9,093 nucleotides of DNA from Planctomycetaceae bacterium (GTDB lineage: Bacteria; Planctomycetota; Planctomycetia; Pirellulales; Pirellulaceae), in contig PADE01000011.1 of NCBI GenBank assembly GCA_002702965.1, positions 1 through 9,093 on the forward strand. Direction: 5' to 3'. A program made the position numbers and the translations under genes. Numbering within the stretch: the stretch's first letter is position 1; each line of letters starts with the position of its first letter. Below the pieces are notes generated by a model. It was given only the letters and a program-made list of their open reading frames with translations, had not been told where the DNA came from and did no database searches. Below, piece after piece: positions 1-6,576 of the stretch.

Positions 1-72
1 AGTCGGTCCAAAAGTCGGTCCAAAAGTCGGTCCAAAAGTCGGTCCAAAAGTCGGTCCAAAAGTCGGTCCAAA
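1..72. repeat. 12-bp tandem repeat, six perfect copies
   Basis: The unit AGTCGGTCCAAA is repeated six times without a mismatch from the first base of the window, then breaks off into AACGGGCTCC. The array probably continues to the left, so its true length is unknown. Because the period is divisible by three and the unit has no stop codon in any frame, all six frames are open (Ser-Arg-Ser-Lys in frame 1, Val-Gly-Pro-Lys in frame 2, Ser-Val-Gln-Lys in frame 3; Phe-Gly-Pro-Thr, Leu-Asp-Arg-Leu and Trp-Thr-Asp-Phe on the other strand). No gene clearly uses it, and it has no spacers, so it is not a CRISPR. A single 9-base match to the core (GTCGGTCCA) recurs at 406-414, which may be chance. Role unknown: intergenic microsatellite, protein-binding array, or the 3' end of a low-complexity gene. 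Confidence 0.95.
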
Positions 73-581
73 AACGGGCTCCACCCCTTCACCGCCGCCC
101 GGTGGCTGGGCAAGCGTTGTCGAACCCGTCAAGCAAACCCACAGGCACAGATTCCATTTCGTTGACACCGCGTGATCCTCGATTGCGAGAGTGATTGGCA
201 CTTCTATTGTGACGCCAGGAAGCGGGTTCGACAACGCGATCCAGGCTGCCAGGTTGATGGACCTCGGTCGTCAGCGACGGTGAATGGGCGATCCTGGATG
301 TATCAACCAGCGGGGCGGCGAATAGTTCCGGCGAATCTTGTCGCGTCCCCTGCGCACCGTGGCCAACCCGCAGCGGGCCTGACAGCATCAGCAGTCGTAC
401 CAATCGTCGGTCCATGTGTATCCCGGCGAGCGGCGCTGGTATTCTACCAAGGTCGCCCTCCGCTCGTCCCAGCCCTCTCATCGGGCGCGGGCGCCGTACA
501 CCGTGTCGCTGCCGCCGCGCGCCGCCCCAAAACGCGAATCCGACGCGTGTCGCTCAAGATGAGATTGGGTCCGTCCGTTTC
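73..581. other. Non-coding stretch with no convincing gene
   Basis: About 500 bases follow the tandem repeat without a credible gene. Open frames exist on both strands (172-606 plus, 89-481 minus), but their translations are rich in Arg, Pro, Ser and Ala, show no recognisable domain or good ribosome-binding site, and look like chance frames of GC-rich DNA. The only structure seen is the inverted repeat at 114-237 and an isolated perfect -35-like TTGACA at 162-167, which has no matching -10 box at the right distance. The frame that runs through the tandem repeat (Ser-Arg-Ser-Lys units) stays open until a TGA at 163-165, so a 3' gene end running in from the left cannot be excluded. The rest may be long leader or decayed sequence. 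Confidence 0.6.
114..237. repeat. 15-bp perfect inverted repeat with 94-bp spacer
   Basis: GCGTTGTCGAACCCG at 114-128 is the exact reverse complement of CGGGTTCGACAACGC at 223-237. A perfect 15-bp match is very unlikely by chance in a few hundred bases. The arms do not extend further by Watson-Crick pairing on either side, and no transposase frame lies between them. It could be the stem of a structured RNA, a pair of binding sites in opposite orientation, or the remains of a small non-autonomous element. The right arm contains GGTTCGA, which resembles a tRNA T-loop, but no tRNA cloverleaf can be built around it. Confidence 0.8.
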
Positions 582-609
582 TTGGAACGGCTGCGCAATC
601 CGTTAGAAT
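582..609 (+). promoter_or_regulatory. Sigma70-like promoter for the first epimerase gene
   Basis: TTGGAA at 582-587 and TAGAAT at 604-609 are separated by 16 bases. They match four of six and five of six consensus positions of housekeeping -35 and -10 boxes. Transcription would begin around 615-617, giving a leader of about 46 bases before the ATG at 662. This also argues against a longer version of the gene beginning with the in-frame GTG at 611, which would lie at or before the transcript start. Inferred from sequence only. Confidence 0.5.
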
Positions 610-648
610 AGTGAGTACTTTCTGTCACGTTCAACGCGCCGCTCGCAG

Positions 649-653
649 TGAGG
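649..653 (+). promoter_or_regulatory. Ribosome binding site deciding the start at 662
   Basis: TGAGG lies eight bases before the ATG at 662, a normal Shine-Dalgarno distance. The in-frame GTG at 611 lacks such a site. The choice is supported by the protein, since the twin-arginine leader begins a few residues after the ATG at 662. Confidence 0.6.
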
Positions 654-661
654 CAACGATC

Positions 662-1579
662 ATGAATTTCCTGCAACTTCCCCGTCGTCAATTTCTTCAG
701 GGTACCGGTTTGGCGCTGGCCAGCGCGCCGCTGCTTGCGCAGGCAGCGGATCAGAAGGCGGCACTCCGCGGTCGACTCTACAAGACGCTCAAGATCGGCA
801 TGGTCGGCGTCAAAGGCAGCCTGACCGACAAGTTCAAGGCGGCCAAAGCGGCGGGCTTCGGTGCCATCGAGCTGAACGCTCCCGGAATCGATGTGGCGGA
901 AACGAAGCGTGCCGTCGCCCAGAGCGGTCTTCCGGTCGATGGTTCGGTCTGTGCGTCGCATTGGCAGATTCGTCATACCGATAAAGATTCTGAGAAAAGA
1001 AAGACGGCGCTACAACATCTCAAACAGGCGTTGCGTCAGACCCATGCGGTCGGCGGGCATACCGTGCTGCTGGTGGTCGGACACGGCAACGATGGTCCCG
1101 AACAGGAGATCTGGGACCGCAGCCTGGCGAACATCGGGCAGGCGCTGCCGCTGGCGGCCGAGTTGGGTGTGGCGATCGCCATCGAAAATGTCTGGAACCA
1201 TTTCTGCTACGACCACGGAGACGCGAAGAACTGGAACGCGGACCAGTCCGTGGACAAGTTCGTGAAGTACGTCGACGCGTTTAATTCACCCTGGATCGGC
1301 ATGCAGTTTGATATCGGAAACCATTGGAAATACGGCAATACGGCGGACTGGATTCGCGCGCTGGGGAAGCGCGTGATCAAACTGGATGCCAAAGGTTTTT
1401 CGCGCGCCGACAACAAGTTCACCAAGATCGGGGAAGGCGACCTGGATTGGCAGGGAGTTTCCCAAGCGCTTCTCGAGATCAACTTCTTCGGTTGGTGCGC
1501 CGCCGAGGTGGGTGGTGGCGACCAGGCTCGCCTCGGGGAGATTTCCGCCAATATGGACCGTGTGTTCGGCTTGAGTTAA
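662..1579 (+). CDS. Tat-exported sugar isomerase/epimerase-like TIM-barrel protein
   Basis: A 305-residue protein of the sugar phosphate isomerase/epimerase (xylose isomerase-like TIM barrel, AP endonuclease 2) family. Residues 1-30 form a twin-arginine-type leader: Pro-Arg-Arg-Gln-Phe-Leu at 7-12, a hydrophobic Ala/Leu stretch, and a likely cleavage after Ala-Gln-Ala near residue 28. The barrel follows. Family metal ligands appear to be Glu175 (IENVWNHF), Asp217 (QFDIGNHW) and Glu282 (CAAEVGGG). The third ligand, usually a His in an HxKD-like strand, is not visible: the segment reads VIKLDAKGF (238-246). The start at 662 is chosen from the leader, the TGAGG site and the promoter at 582-609. 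A paralog follows 103 bases downstream on the same strand, so the two are probably co-transcribed. Known relatives isomerize or epimerize keto-sugars or sugar phosphates. The exact substrate cannot be told from sequence, and export suggests a free sugar or oligosaccharide rather than a phosphate. Confidence 0.85.
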   Translation: MNFLQLPRRQFLQGTGLALASAPLLAQAADQKAALRGRLYKTLKIGMVGVKGSLTDKFKAAKAAGFGAIELNAPGIDVAETKRAVAQSGLPVDGSVCASHWQIRHTDKDSEKRKTALQHLKQALRQTHAVGGHTVLLVVGHGNDGPEQEIWDRSLANIGQALPLAAELGVAIAIENVWNHFCYDHGDAKNWNADQSVDKFVKYVDAFNSPWIGMQFDIGNHWKYGNTADWIRALGKRVIKLDAKGFSRADNKFTKIGEGDLDWQGVSQALLEINFFGWCAAEVGGGDQARLGEISANMDRVFGLS

Positions 1580-1682
1580 TCGTCCCTCGACGGGCGTGGA
1601 GCGTTACTGTTCCCGCTGCTCGCCGTTCCACGATCGCTCGGCAAGCATCGTTTCAATCCTGCTGTTTATGAGGTCTTTATCG

Positions 1683-2585
1683 ATGTACGAGAACCTAAAT
1701 CGCCGTCACCTGCTGGGGCAATCGATGTGGACGGCTGCGACCTTTGGTGGGCTCTGCAAGTGGGTGGAAGCCGCCGACAAAGATCCCCTGTTCAAGATCT
1801 CGTTGACCCAGTATTCGTTGCACCGCACGCTGGCCAGCGGCAAACTGGACAACATGGATTTTGCGTCCTTTACACGCAAAGAATTTGGGATTGCCGCAGT
1901 CGAGTATTGGAACCGGCCGTTCTTCAAGCAGGCCGAGGATAAGAAATACCTGGCGCAAATGCGGAAGCGGGCCGATGACGCCGGAATCCAGGGTCTGGTG
2001 ATCCTGATCGATGGCGAGGGCAACCTGGGGGATCCAGACGCCGCAGCGCGCAAGGAATCCGCGCGGCGACACCACAAATGGGTCGTAGCAGCCAAGCAGC
2101 TCGGCTGTCATTCGATCCGAGTCAACGCGCGTTCCAAGGGTAGTTACCAGGAGCAGCTCGAGTTGTCCGCCGATGGACTGCGTCAACTCTCAGAGTTCGC
2201 GGCGACTCTCGAGATGAACGTCATCGTTGAAAACCACGGTGGCTTGTCGTCCAACGGCGAGTGGTTGGCAAAAGTGATGAAACGGGTCGGTCTGAAGAAC
2301 TGCGGAACGCTCCCCGATTTCGGTAATTTCGGAAACTACGACCGGTACAAAGGGGTCCGTGAAACGATGCCGTTCGCCAAGTCGGTGAGCGCCAAGTCGC
2401 ATGATTTTGACAAGGCGGGAAACGAAACCAAGACCGATTTTCTGAAGATGATGAAGATTGTCTTGGCGGCCGGGTATCACGGCTACGTGGGGATTGAATA
2501 CGAGGGCAGCCGGTTGTCTGAAGTCGAGGGTGTGCATGCCACCCAGCGATTGCTACAGCGCGTTCGCCAGCAGTTGACCGTCTGA
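1683..2585 (+). CDS. Second Tat-exported sugar isomerase/epimerase-like TIM-barrel protein
   Basis: A 300-residue TIM-barrel protein of the same broad family as its upstream neighbour. The leader has Asn-Arg-Arg-His-Leu-Leu-Gly at residues 6-12, a moderately hydrophobic stretch, and a probable cleavage near Glu-Ala-Ala (29-31), indicating Tat export. All four expected metal ligands are in order with usual spacing: Glu183 (IVENHGG), Asp212 (LPDFGNF), His240 (SAKSHDFD) and Glu272 or Glu274 (VGIEYEG). It therefore looks catalytically complete, unlike the first paralog. The ATG at 1683 is preferred because GAGG at 1670-1673 sits nine bases upstream and the leader begins there. In-frame ATG 1668 and a more distal start at 1596 are alternatives but add residues atypical of a leader. 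Likely reaction: metal-dependent ketose/aldose isomerization or epimerization in the periplasm; substrate unknown. Some relatives are annotated as hydroxypyruvate isomerase-like, so the specific name should stay open. Confidence 0.87.
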   Translation: MYENLNRRHLLGQSMWTAATFGGLCKWVEAADKDPLFKISLTQYSLHRTLASGKLDNMDFASFTRKEFGIAAVEYWNRPFFKQAEDKKYLAQMRKRADDAGIQGLVILIDGEGNLGDPDAAARKESARRHHKWVVAAKQLGCHSIRVNARSKGSYQEQLELSADGLRQLSEFAATLEMNVIVENHGGLSSNGEWLAKVMKRVGLKNCGTLPDFGNFGNYDRYKGVRETMPFAKSVSAKSHDFDKAGNETKTDFLKMMKIVLAAGYHGYVGIEYEGSRLSEVEGVHATQRLLQRVRQQLTV

Positions 2586-2657
2586 ACGGGGGGAGACCCG
2601 AGGGCACTTCGATCGCAGATGCGGGACGACTGAGTGGACCAGCTGCGGATGGTTTAC

Positions 2658-2701
2658 GCGCTGTCCTGCGAATACCTGGATGGATGTTGCGAAGACAGCG
2701 C
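2658..2701. terminator. Hairpin between convergent genes, possible terminator
   Basis: GCGCTGTC at 2658-2665 pairs perfectly with GACAGCGC at 2694-2701, enclosing a 28-base loop. It begins immediately after the TAA stop (2703-2705) of the minus-strand oxidoreductase and lies 72 bases after the stop of the plus-strand epimerase gene. The plus strand continues into a short TTT, but there is no real U-tract on either strand, so this is a weak candidate for a bidirectional terminator. Confidence 0.3.
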
Positions 2702-2702
2702 T

Positions 2703-4424
2703 TTAGCCGTCCTTCCACTCGATTTCGGTTCCCTGTTGTCGCAACAAGGCCTGGAAATCCTGTAGCTGTTTTGGCCGTTGGCGAATGGCAACCGGTGGGG
2801 CGCGCTGGTCGATCGCGAAGCGCGTCAGGCAGCCTACGGCCTCTCCGATGCCCCATTCGACCGGATGCAGTCGATAGCATCCAGAGGTGATATGCGTGGT
2901 CGCGATGTTCTTTGCCGCCGGCAACAAGTTCAACACCCGTTGGGGAATCAAAGCGCCGAGCGGAATCTGAAAGGGGAGCGAAGCGAAATCGATGTAGTTG
3001 TCGCCGCCCGTGCTGGGATGCAAGTCGATCGGGTAGCTTCCCACCCCGATCGAGTCGACGAACCGTGCTGCCGTGACCCGATCTTCGGGCTGGCCGGTCG
3101 CGAGCGACCGGTTCTTGCGTCCCACGTGCTCTTCCCGAACCGTAAACAGGCCTCGAATCCGTCGTGACTCGCGGACGTACGGATGCCGAGCTAGACCGTC
3201 CTCGGTACCCATTACATCGGGTCTCAGCCGCAAGCCCGGAAATCCTTGACCGCCATCGTCGCGAGGCGCTTCGGTCTGGAGCCAATACAACAGTGAGAGG
3301 CTGAGTTGTTTTGCCCGCTGGAGATGGTGTTGGCGCTCCTGGGGGGTCACTCCTACGAGATTTCCAAGCAGATAGTCGTTTTGCGGCCAGTTGAGGATGC
3401 TGAGATCGCTGGCATAACTGCCGGTGGTAAATTGTCGCGCTTCAGCGATCCGCCGGTAATGCCACAGGTTGAGAACCCCCGGGGGCGTCGCTTGGGTGGG
3501 ATGGAAACCGAGTGTCTTTGGTTTCCCACTGCGTGGATGGGTGTACGCGAAGTCCAACAACCGGCCCGGCCAGGGCGGTGACAATTGGGGCGAGTAGCTT
3601 CGCCAGAAGTCGTAGTCGTCGGGGCGCTCGATAGTATGATCCTGGTCGGCTCGGTAATCGACCGCCAGACAGACGGTGAAGGCCTGTTGGTTGTGCGGAT
3701 CGGCTTTATCGGCGGCGTGCAGCTCGCCGGTCTCCAACCTGGATTCGGATCCGGTTACCGACTCGGTTCCCGTGAGCGGGAGTAGGTCACCGAACTCCGT
3801 AGCATCGACGAAATAGGGGGCTCGCAGGACGCGTATCCGTCCTGATCGTAGCGAGCGCACCTGCACGGCGCGGATCCGATCGCGATCGACGTCTGCATCG
3901 ATGGGATGATGTTCAATCAGTATTCGCAGTCGCTGGCCGCTGAGATAGGGAGCAAGCCAGTTGCGGAGCACCGCCAGCGCAACCCGCGGTTCGTGGCAGA
4001 GCCGCGATACAGAGCCTCCGCCGGGGTTCAAATGGATCGTTCGGCGGGCGGCTTCCGTCAATGGATAGTGGCGGCGGTAGTAATCGCGGATCCGTGTGCG
4101 CAGAGTACGATAAGACTGCGGCGCACCACGTTGCTCGATCCAACGATGTTCATCCGGGGGCACGCCCTGGGCGGTTAACTGGCCGCCGATCCAAGCGGTT
4201 GGTTCGGTCATCACGACGCGAAGGCCCAGTCGCAGCGCGGCCAAGGCCGCGGCGCATCCCCCGAGACCACCGCCGATGATGACGATGTCGCCGCGCAGTT
4301 CTTGCCGCCGCGGTTCGCTGCCGACCGCCACGGCCGGCGGACCACCGAGCAGAGTGCCCGTCGCGGCGGTAAGGTCGCACAAGAACCGTCGTCGCCGAGT
4401 GCGATGAAATTCAGGAATCGTCAT
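2703..4424 (-). CDS. Tat-signal FAD-dependent oxidoreductase (FAD_oxidored family)
   Basis: A 573-residue flavoprotein. Residues 10-13 are four arginines followed by Phe-Leu, then a short hydrophobic stretch, which fits a Tat leader and export after cofactor loading. The mature part begins with a Rossmann dinucleotide-binding motif, DIVIIGGGLGG (46-56), and an acidic strand end at Glu74, then WIGGQLTAQG (79-88), typical of the PF12831-type FAD oxidoreductases. YFVDATEFGDLLPLTG (204-219) is the second conserved FAD-contact segment. PYVRESRRIRG (415-425) and the C-terminal KNIATTHITSGCYRLHPVEW block (505-524) are also characteristic. Length is normal for the family. The ribosome-binding site is weak. 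It converges on the two epimerase-like genes, suggesting linked sugar chemistry, although it lies on the same strand as the Exb set and only 134 bases behind it, so read-through from there is possible. The substrate is not evident from sequence. Confidence 0.88.
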   Translation of the reverse strand: MTIPEFHRTRRRRFLCDLTAATGTLLGGPPAVAVGSEPRRQELRGDIVIIGGGLGGCAAALAALRLGLRVVMTEPTAWIGGQLTAQGVPPDEHRWIEQRGAPQSYRTLRTRIRDYYRRHYPLTEAARRTIHLNPGGGSVSRLCHEPRVALAVLRNWLAPYLSGQRLRILIEHHPIDADVDRDRIRAVQVRSLRSGRIRVLRAPYFVDATEFGDLLPLTGTESVTGSESRLETGELHAADKADPHNQQAFTVCLAVDYRADQDHTIERPDDYDFWRSYSPQLSPPWPGRLLDFAYTHPRSGKPKTLGFHPTQATPPGVLNLWHYRRIAEARQFTTGSYASDLSILNWPQNDYLLGNLVGVTPQERQHHLQRAKQLSLSLLYWLQTEAPRDDGGQGFPGLRLRPDVMGTEDGLARHPYVRESRRIRGLFTVREEHVGRKNRSLATGQPEDRVTAARFVDSIGVGSYPIDLHPSTGGDNYIDFASLPFQIPLGALIPQRVLNLLPAAKNIATTHITSGCYRLHPVEWGIGEAVGCLTRFAIDQRAPPVAIRQRPKQLQDFQALLRQQGTEIEWKDG

Positions 4425-4558
4425 CAGGGGTCTCTCGAGGGCACCGGGAATCGATGAACAACCCCCGCATGTAAATGTTGACGCGTTGCCAACTAGAACA
4501 CGTATTGCACCACCAGATTCACGACGATCGCGAGGGCGTCGTCAACCGTGATGCCAGA
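4425..4558. other. Short gap between the toroid gene and the oxidoreductase gene
   Basis: This 134-base gap separates two minus-strand genes. ACGACG (4521-4526) and CGTCGT (4537-4542) can form a six-base stem with a ten-base loop just after the upstream stop, without a U-tract. No convincing promoter was recognised. It is therefore unclear whether the oxidoreductase is transcribed together with the Exb set. Confidence 0.35.
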
Positions 4559-6574
4559 TCAAGGATTCTCGAGTGAGGTCCCGTCGACCGAGAGTGGTAG
4601 TCCGATCTGTGAGTACCGGTAGTAGGTTTGTAGGCAAAGTGTGGCCAGCGCAGTCGTGTAGACTCGGCCCCCGTAGTTTCCCCACACCGAATCTGGATCC
4701 CAGCTGCCGACATCGGATCCGTCGGTGCGTTGGCGGGGAAGCAGGGTTGCCAGGAGCGCTGCGTTCCACCGTTGCCAGGGCTCACCTCCCAGCTGGAACA
4801 GCCCCAGGCTGCCGTAATACCAGTAGTAGAAATTGATATGGTTGTCGGCGGGCAGCGAGCGCCGTAACAACTGCGCGGCTCCCGCTTCGATCGCCGGATC
4901 GCGAGGCGTGTCCAGAAAAAACCGACAGGCCAGCGCTTCGGCAGTCATCGATGGAGTTGGCCGTTCCCCTGGGCGATAGCTGGCGAGCCCCAGTTGCCGT
5001 GATGAGCTGACGCTTTCCAGAAATCGCAGCATGCCGCTCTGGGTCTGCGACGGCACTTCGATGCCGGTCAACTGCGCTGTTTTCAGAGACATAACTTGCC
5101 ACCCGAACTGGCTGGTGTCGCCGCGGTCACCGGGCTGATAGCGCCAACCACCGGTCGCCGGGTGTTGCGCAGCGACCGTGAATCGGACACCCCGCTCCAG
5201 ATAGGGTCTGAGGCGATGATCGTTGGTCGCAGCGTAGGCCTCACCGACCGCGAATAGCGCGATTCCGTGACAGTACATCTGGGCGTACAGTCCAGCATTG
5301 GCCCCCAGGTTTCCATCGCCTGCCTGTTGGCGCAGTAGGTACTCCAAGCCGAATTGGATTGCGCTGCGCGCAGGCCCCGCCAGGTGCGTCTGCCCGGATC
5401 CTAAGAGCGCGAGCAGCGCCAGCCCCGTGATGCCGGAATCGGCGTGGGCTCCGGCACCGTTTCGTCGACGTCCGGCGAGCGGGATCTCCCGCCCACCACC
5501 GAACCGGGCGGCATCCCAATGACCATCCGATTCTTGGTGCGCGACCAGCCACGCCAACGCGGCGTCAACGGCGTCCTCAGTGTGCGCGCCACCTCCTCCC
5601 TGCACGGCGATTGCGGGCCGGTGCCGCGGCGCGCGGTGGTGGTAGATTGCCGGCTGCGTCGTTCCCGTCGCGAGTGGTCGGAGAGTCGTGTCGGCGGCGG
5701 TTGTGGCGACCGTGTCCACCGCCACTTCGGGAACCGGGGCGTCGGGCAGCGCGGTGATTTGCTCGGCGGATTGGGTTGGGTCAGGGGCCGTCGGCGGGGT
5801 CGGACTTTCCGCGACCTCGCGATCCACCGCGTCAGCTGCGGTACCCGGTGGTCGGGGATCGACAACCGCCAGCTCACGATCGTCGGGCGACGCGTTTTCT
5901 GTGCCCGTCGTAGAGGCGGTTACATCGACGAGTGTGGGCGCCGCGTCTTCCCCGCTGGGTGGTTCGGGCGGTCTTACCGTGCGGGAAGGGGTCGGTTCCT
6001 CGGTGGGCCGCTCCGGCGACGCGGGTGTCGGCGGTCGGACGTCTGACGGTGGCGGGAGATTGGACGCGATCGAAGTTGGGATCGGTTCTGCGTCGGCTGC
6101 AGGGGGGATTTCAAAGTGCCCATCTTGAGCGGACGTGCCGTTGTCGGGTTGCGGAGGTTCGGAGTGTGCGATCGGCGTGATCGGCGTGGGGGGTTCCGTC
6201 AAGGTTGCTGGGTGGCTGACGTCTGATAGGGCCGTCGCGGCGGGTTCACTGTCAGAGGTCGCCACCGCTGTGTCGGGCGCTCCGTCTTCCATGGTGATGA
6301 TCTTCAATTTGAAGACCGGTCCGTCCGGGATCGCGAGGGGGGCCGGGAACAAGCTGGTGCCGTAGGCGTAGATGACCAGCAGAATATGCGCGAACACCGA
6401 CAGTGCGACGCATTTTGAGATCGGCTTGGCCTGTCCCCAGCGGGTCCGCGTTAGCACCACCAGAGCGATCGTCAAAGCACCCAGTCCCAACCACAACATG
6501 GTGGACAGCAGTGGGCTGTGGATTGCTCCGAAGGGCTCCAGTAGTTGCTCGGCGGACCGTGCGAATCCCTCCAT
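4559..6574 (-). CDS. TonB-like membrane helix, acidic Pro-rich linker and squalene-cyclase-fold toroid
   Basis: A 671-residue three-part protein (numbered from ATG 6574). An N-terminal membrane segment (about 22-41), a basic loop (RTRWGQAKPISK) and a second segment (about 53-74) are followed by a Pro/Thr/Ala/Asp/Glu-rich linker (about 90-320). The C-terminal part (about 333-655) is an alpha/alpha toroid of the prenyltransferase/squalene-cyclase fold. Its repeats include WLVAHQESDGHW, LLRQQAGDGNLG, GGWRYQPGDRGDTSQFGWQ and GNYGGRVYTTALATLCLQ. The second helix reads LSVFAHILLVIYAYGTSLF. Its Ser59, His63 and Ser74 have the spacing of Ser16, His20 and Ser31 in E. coli TonB. There is no TonB C-terminal domain, no DxDD cyclase acid and no CxEQ thioester motif. 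It follows exbD by two bases, so it is very probably the PMF-driven partner of ExbB/ExbD, with linker and toroid in the periplasm. The start is ATG 6574 because AGGGAG lies five bases before it; GTG 6580 overlaps the exbD stop. Confidence 0.85.
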   Translation of the reverse strand: MEGFARSAEQLLEPFGAIHSPLLSTMLWLGLGALTIALVVLTRTRWGQAKPISKCVALSVFAHILLVIYAYGTSLFPAPLAIPDGPVFKLKIITMEDGAPDTAVATSDSEPAATALSDVSHPATLTEPPTPITPIAHSEPPQPDNGTSAQDGHFEIPPAADAEPIPTSIASNLPPPSDVRPPTPASPERPTEEPTPSRTVRPPEPPSGEDAAPTLVDVTASTTGTENASPDDRELAVVDPRPPGTAADAVDREVAESPTPPTAPDPTQSAEQITALPDAPVPEVAVDTVATTAADTTLRPLATGTTQPAIYHHRAPRHRPAIAVQGGGGAHTEDAVDAALAWLVAHQESDGHWDAARFGGGREIPLAGRRRNGAGAHADSGITGLALLALLGSGQTHLAGPARSAIQFGLEYLLRQQAGDGNLGANAGLYAQMYCHGIALFAVGEAYAATNDHRLRPYLERGVRFTVAAQHPATGGWRYQPGDRGDTSQFGWQVMSLKTAQLTGIEVPSQTQSGMLRFLESVSSSRQLGLASYRPGERPTPSMTAEALACRFFLDTPRDPAIEAGAAQLLRRSLPADNHINFYYWYYGSLGLFQLGGEPWQRWNAALLATLLPRQRTDGSDVGSWDPDSVWGNYGGRVYTTALATLCLQTYYRYSQIGLPLSVDGTSLENP

Positions 6575-6576
6575 GC

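Noticed and set aside
1..72. CRISPR array
   Set aside because: The 12-base units are directly adjacent with no spacers and there are no cas genes.
162..167. Perfect -35-like TTGACA
   Set aside because: No -10-like box 16-18 bases downstream, and no gene follows at a suitable distance.
223..240. tRNA T-arm suggested by GGTTCGA
   Set aside because: The flanking bases do not form a T-stem and no acceptor or anticodon arms can be drawn.
89..481. A 130-codon minus-strand open frame in the left flank
   Set aside because: No recognisable family and an atypical composition; it also runs through the inverted repeat, so it is more likely a chance frame.
172..606. A 144-codon plus-strand open frame in the left flank
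   Set aside because: No ribosome-binding site or domain; it overlaps the promoter at 582-609 and its composition looks random.
2221..3285. A 354-codon minus-strand open frame overlapping the second epimerase gene and the end of the oxidoreductase gene
   Set aside because: Its translation is Arg/Ser/Pro-rich with no domain, and both overlapped genes have clear family motifs in their own frames; it is a GC-rich shadow frame.
4600..5580. Functional squalene-hopene cyclase
   Set aside because: The fold is similar, but the DxDD motif is absent and the domain sits on a TonB-like periplasmic arm next to exbB/exbD.
5444..6046. A 200-codon plus-strand open frame opposite the toroid protein linker
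   Set aside because: Arg/Gly-rich translation antisense to a low-complexity Pro/Thr linker; typical shadow.
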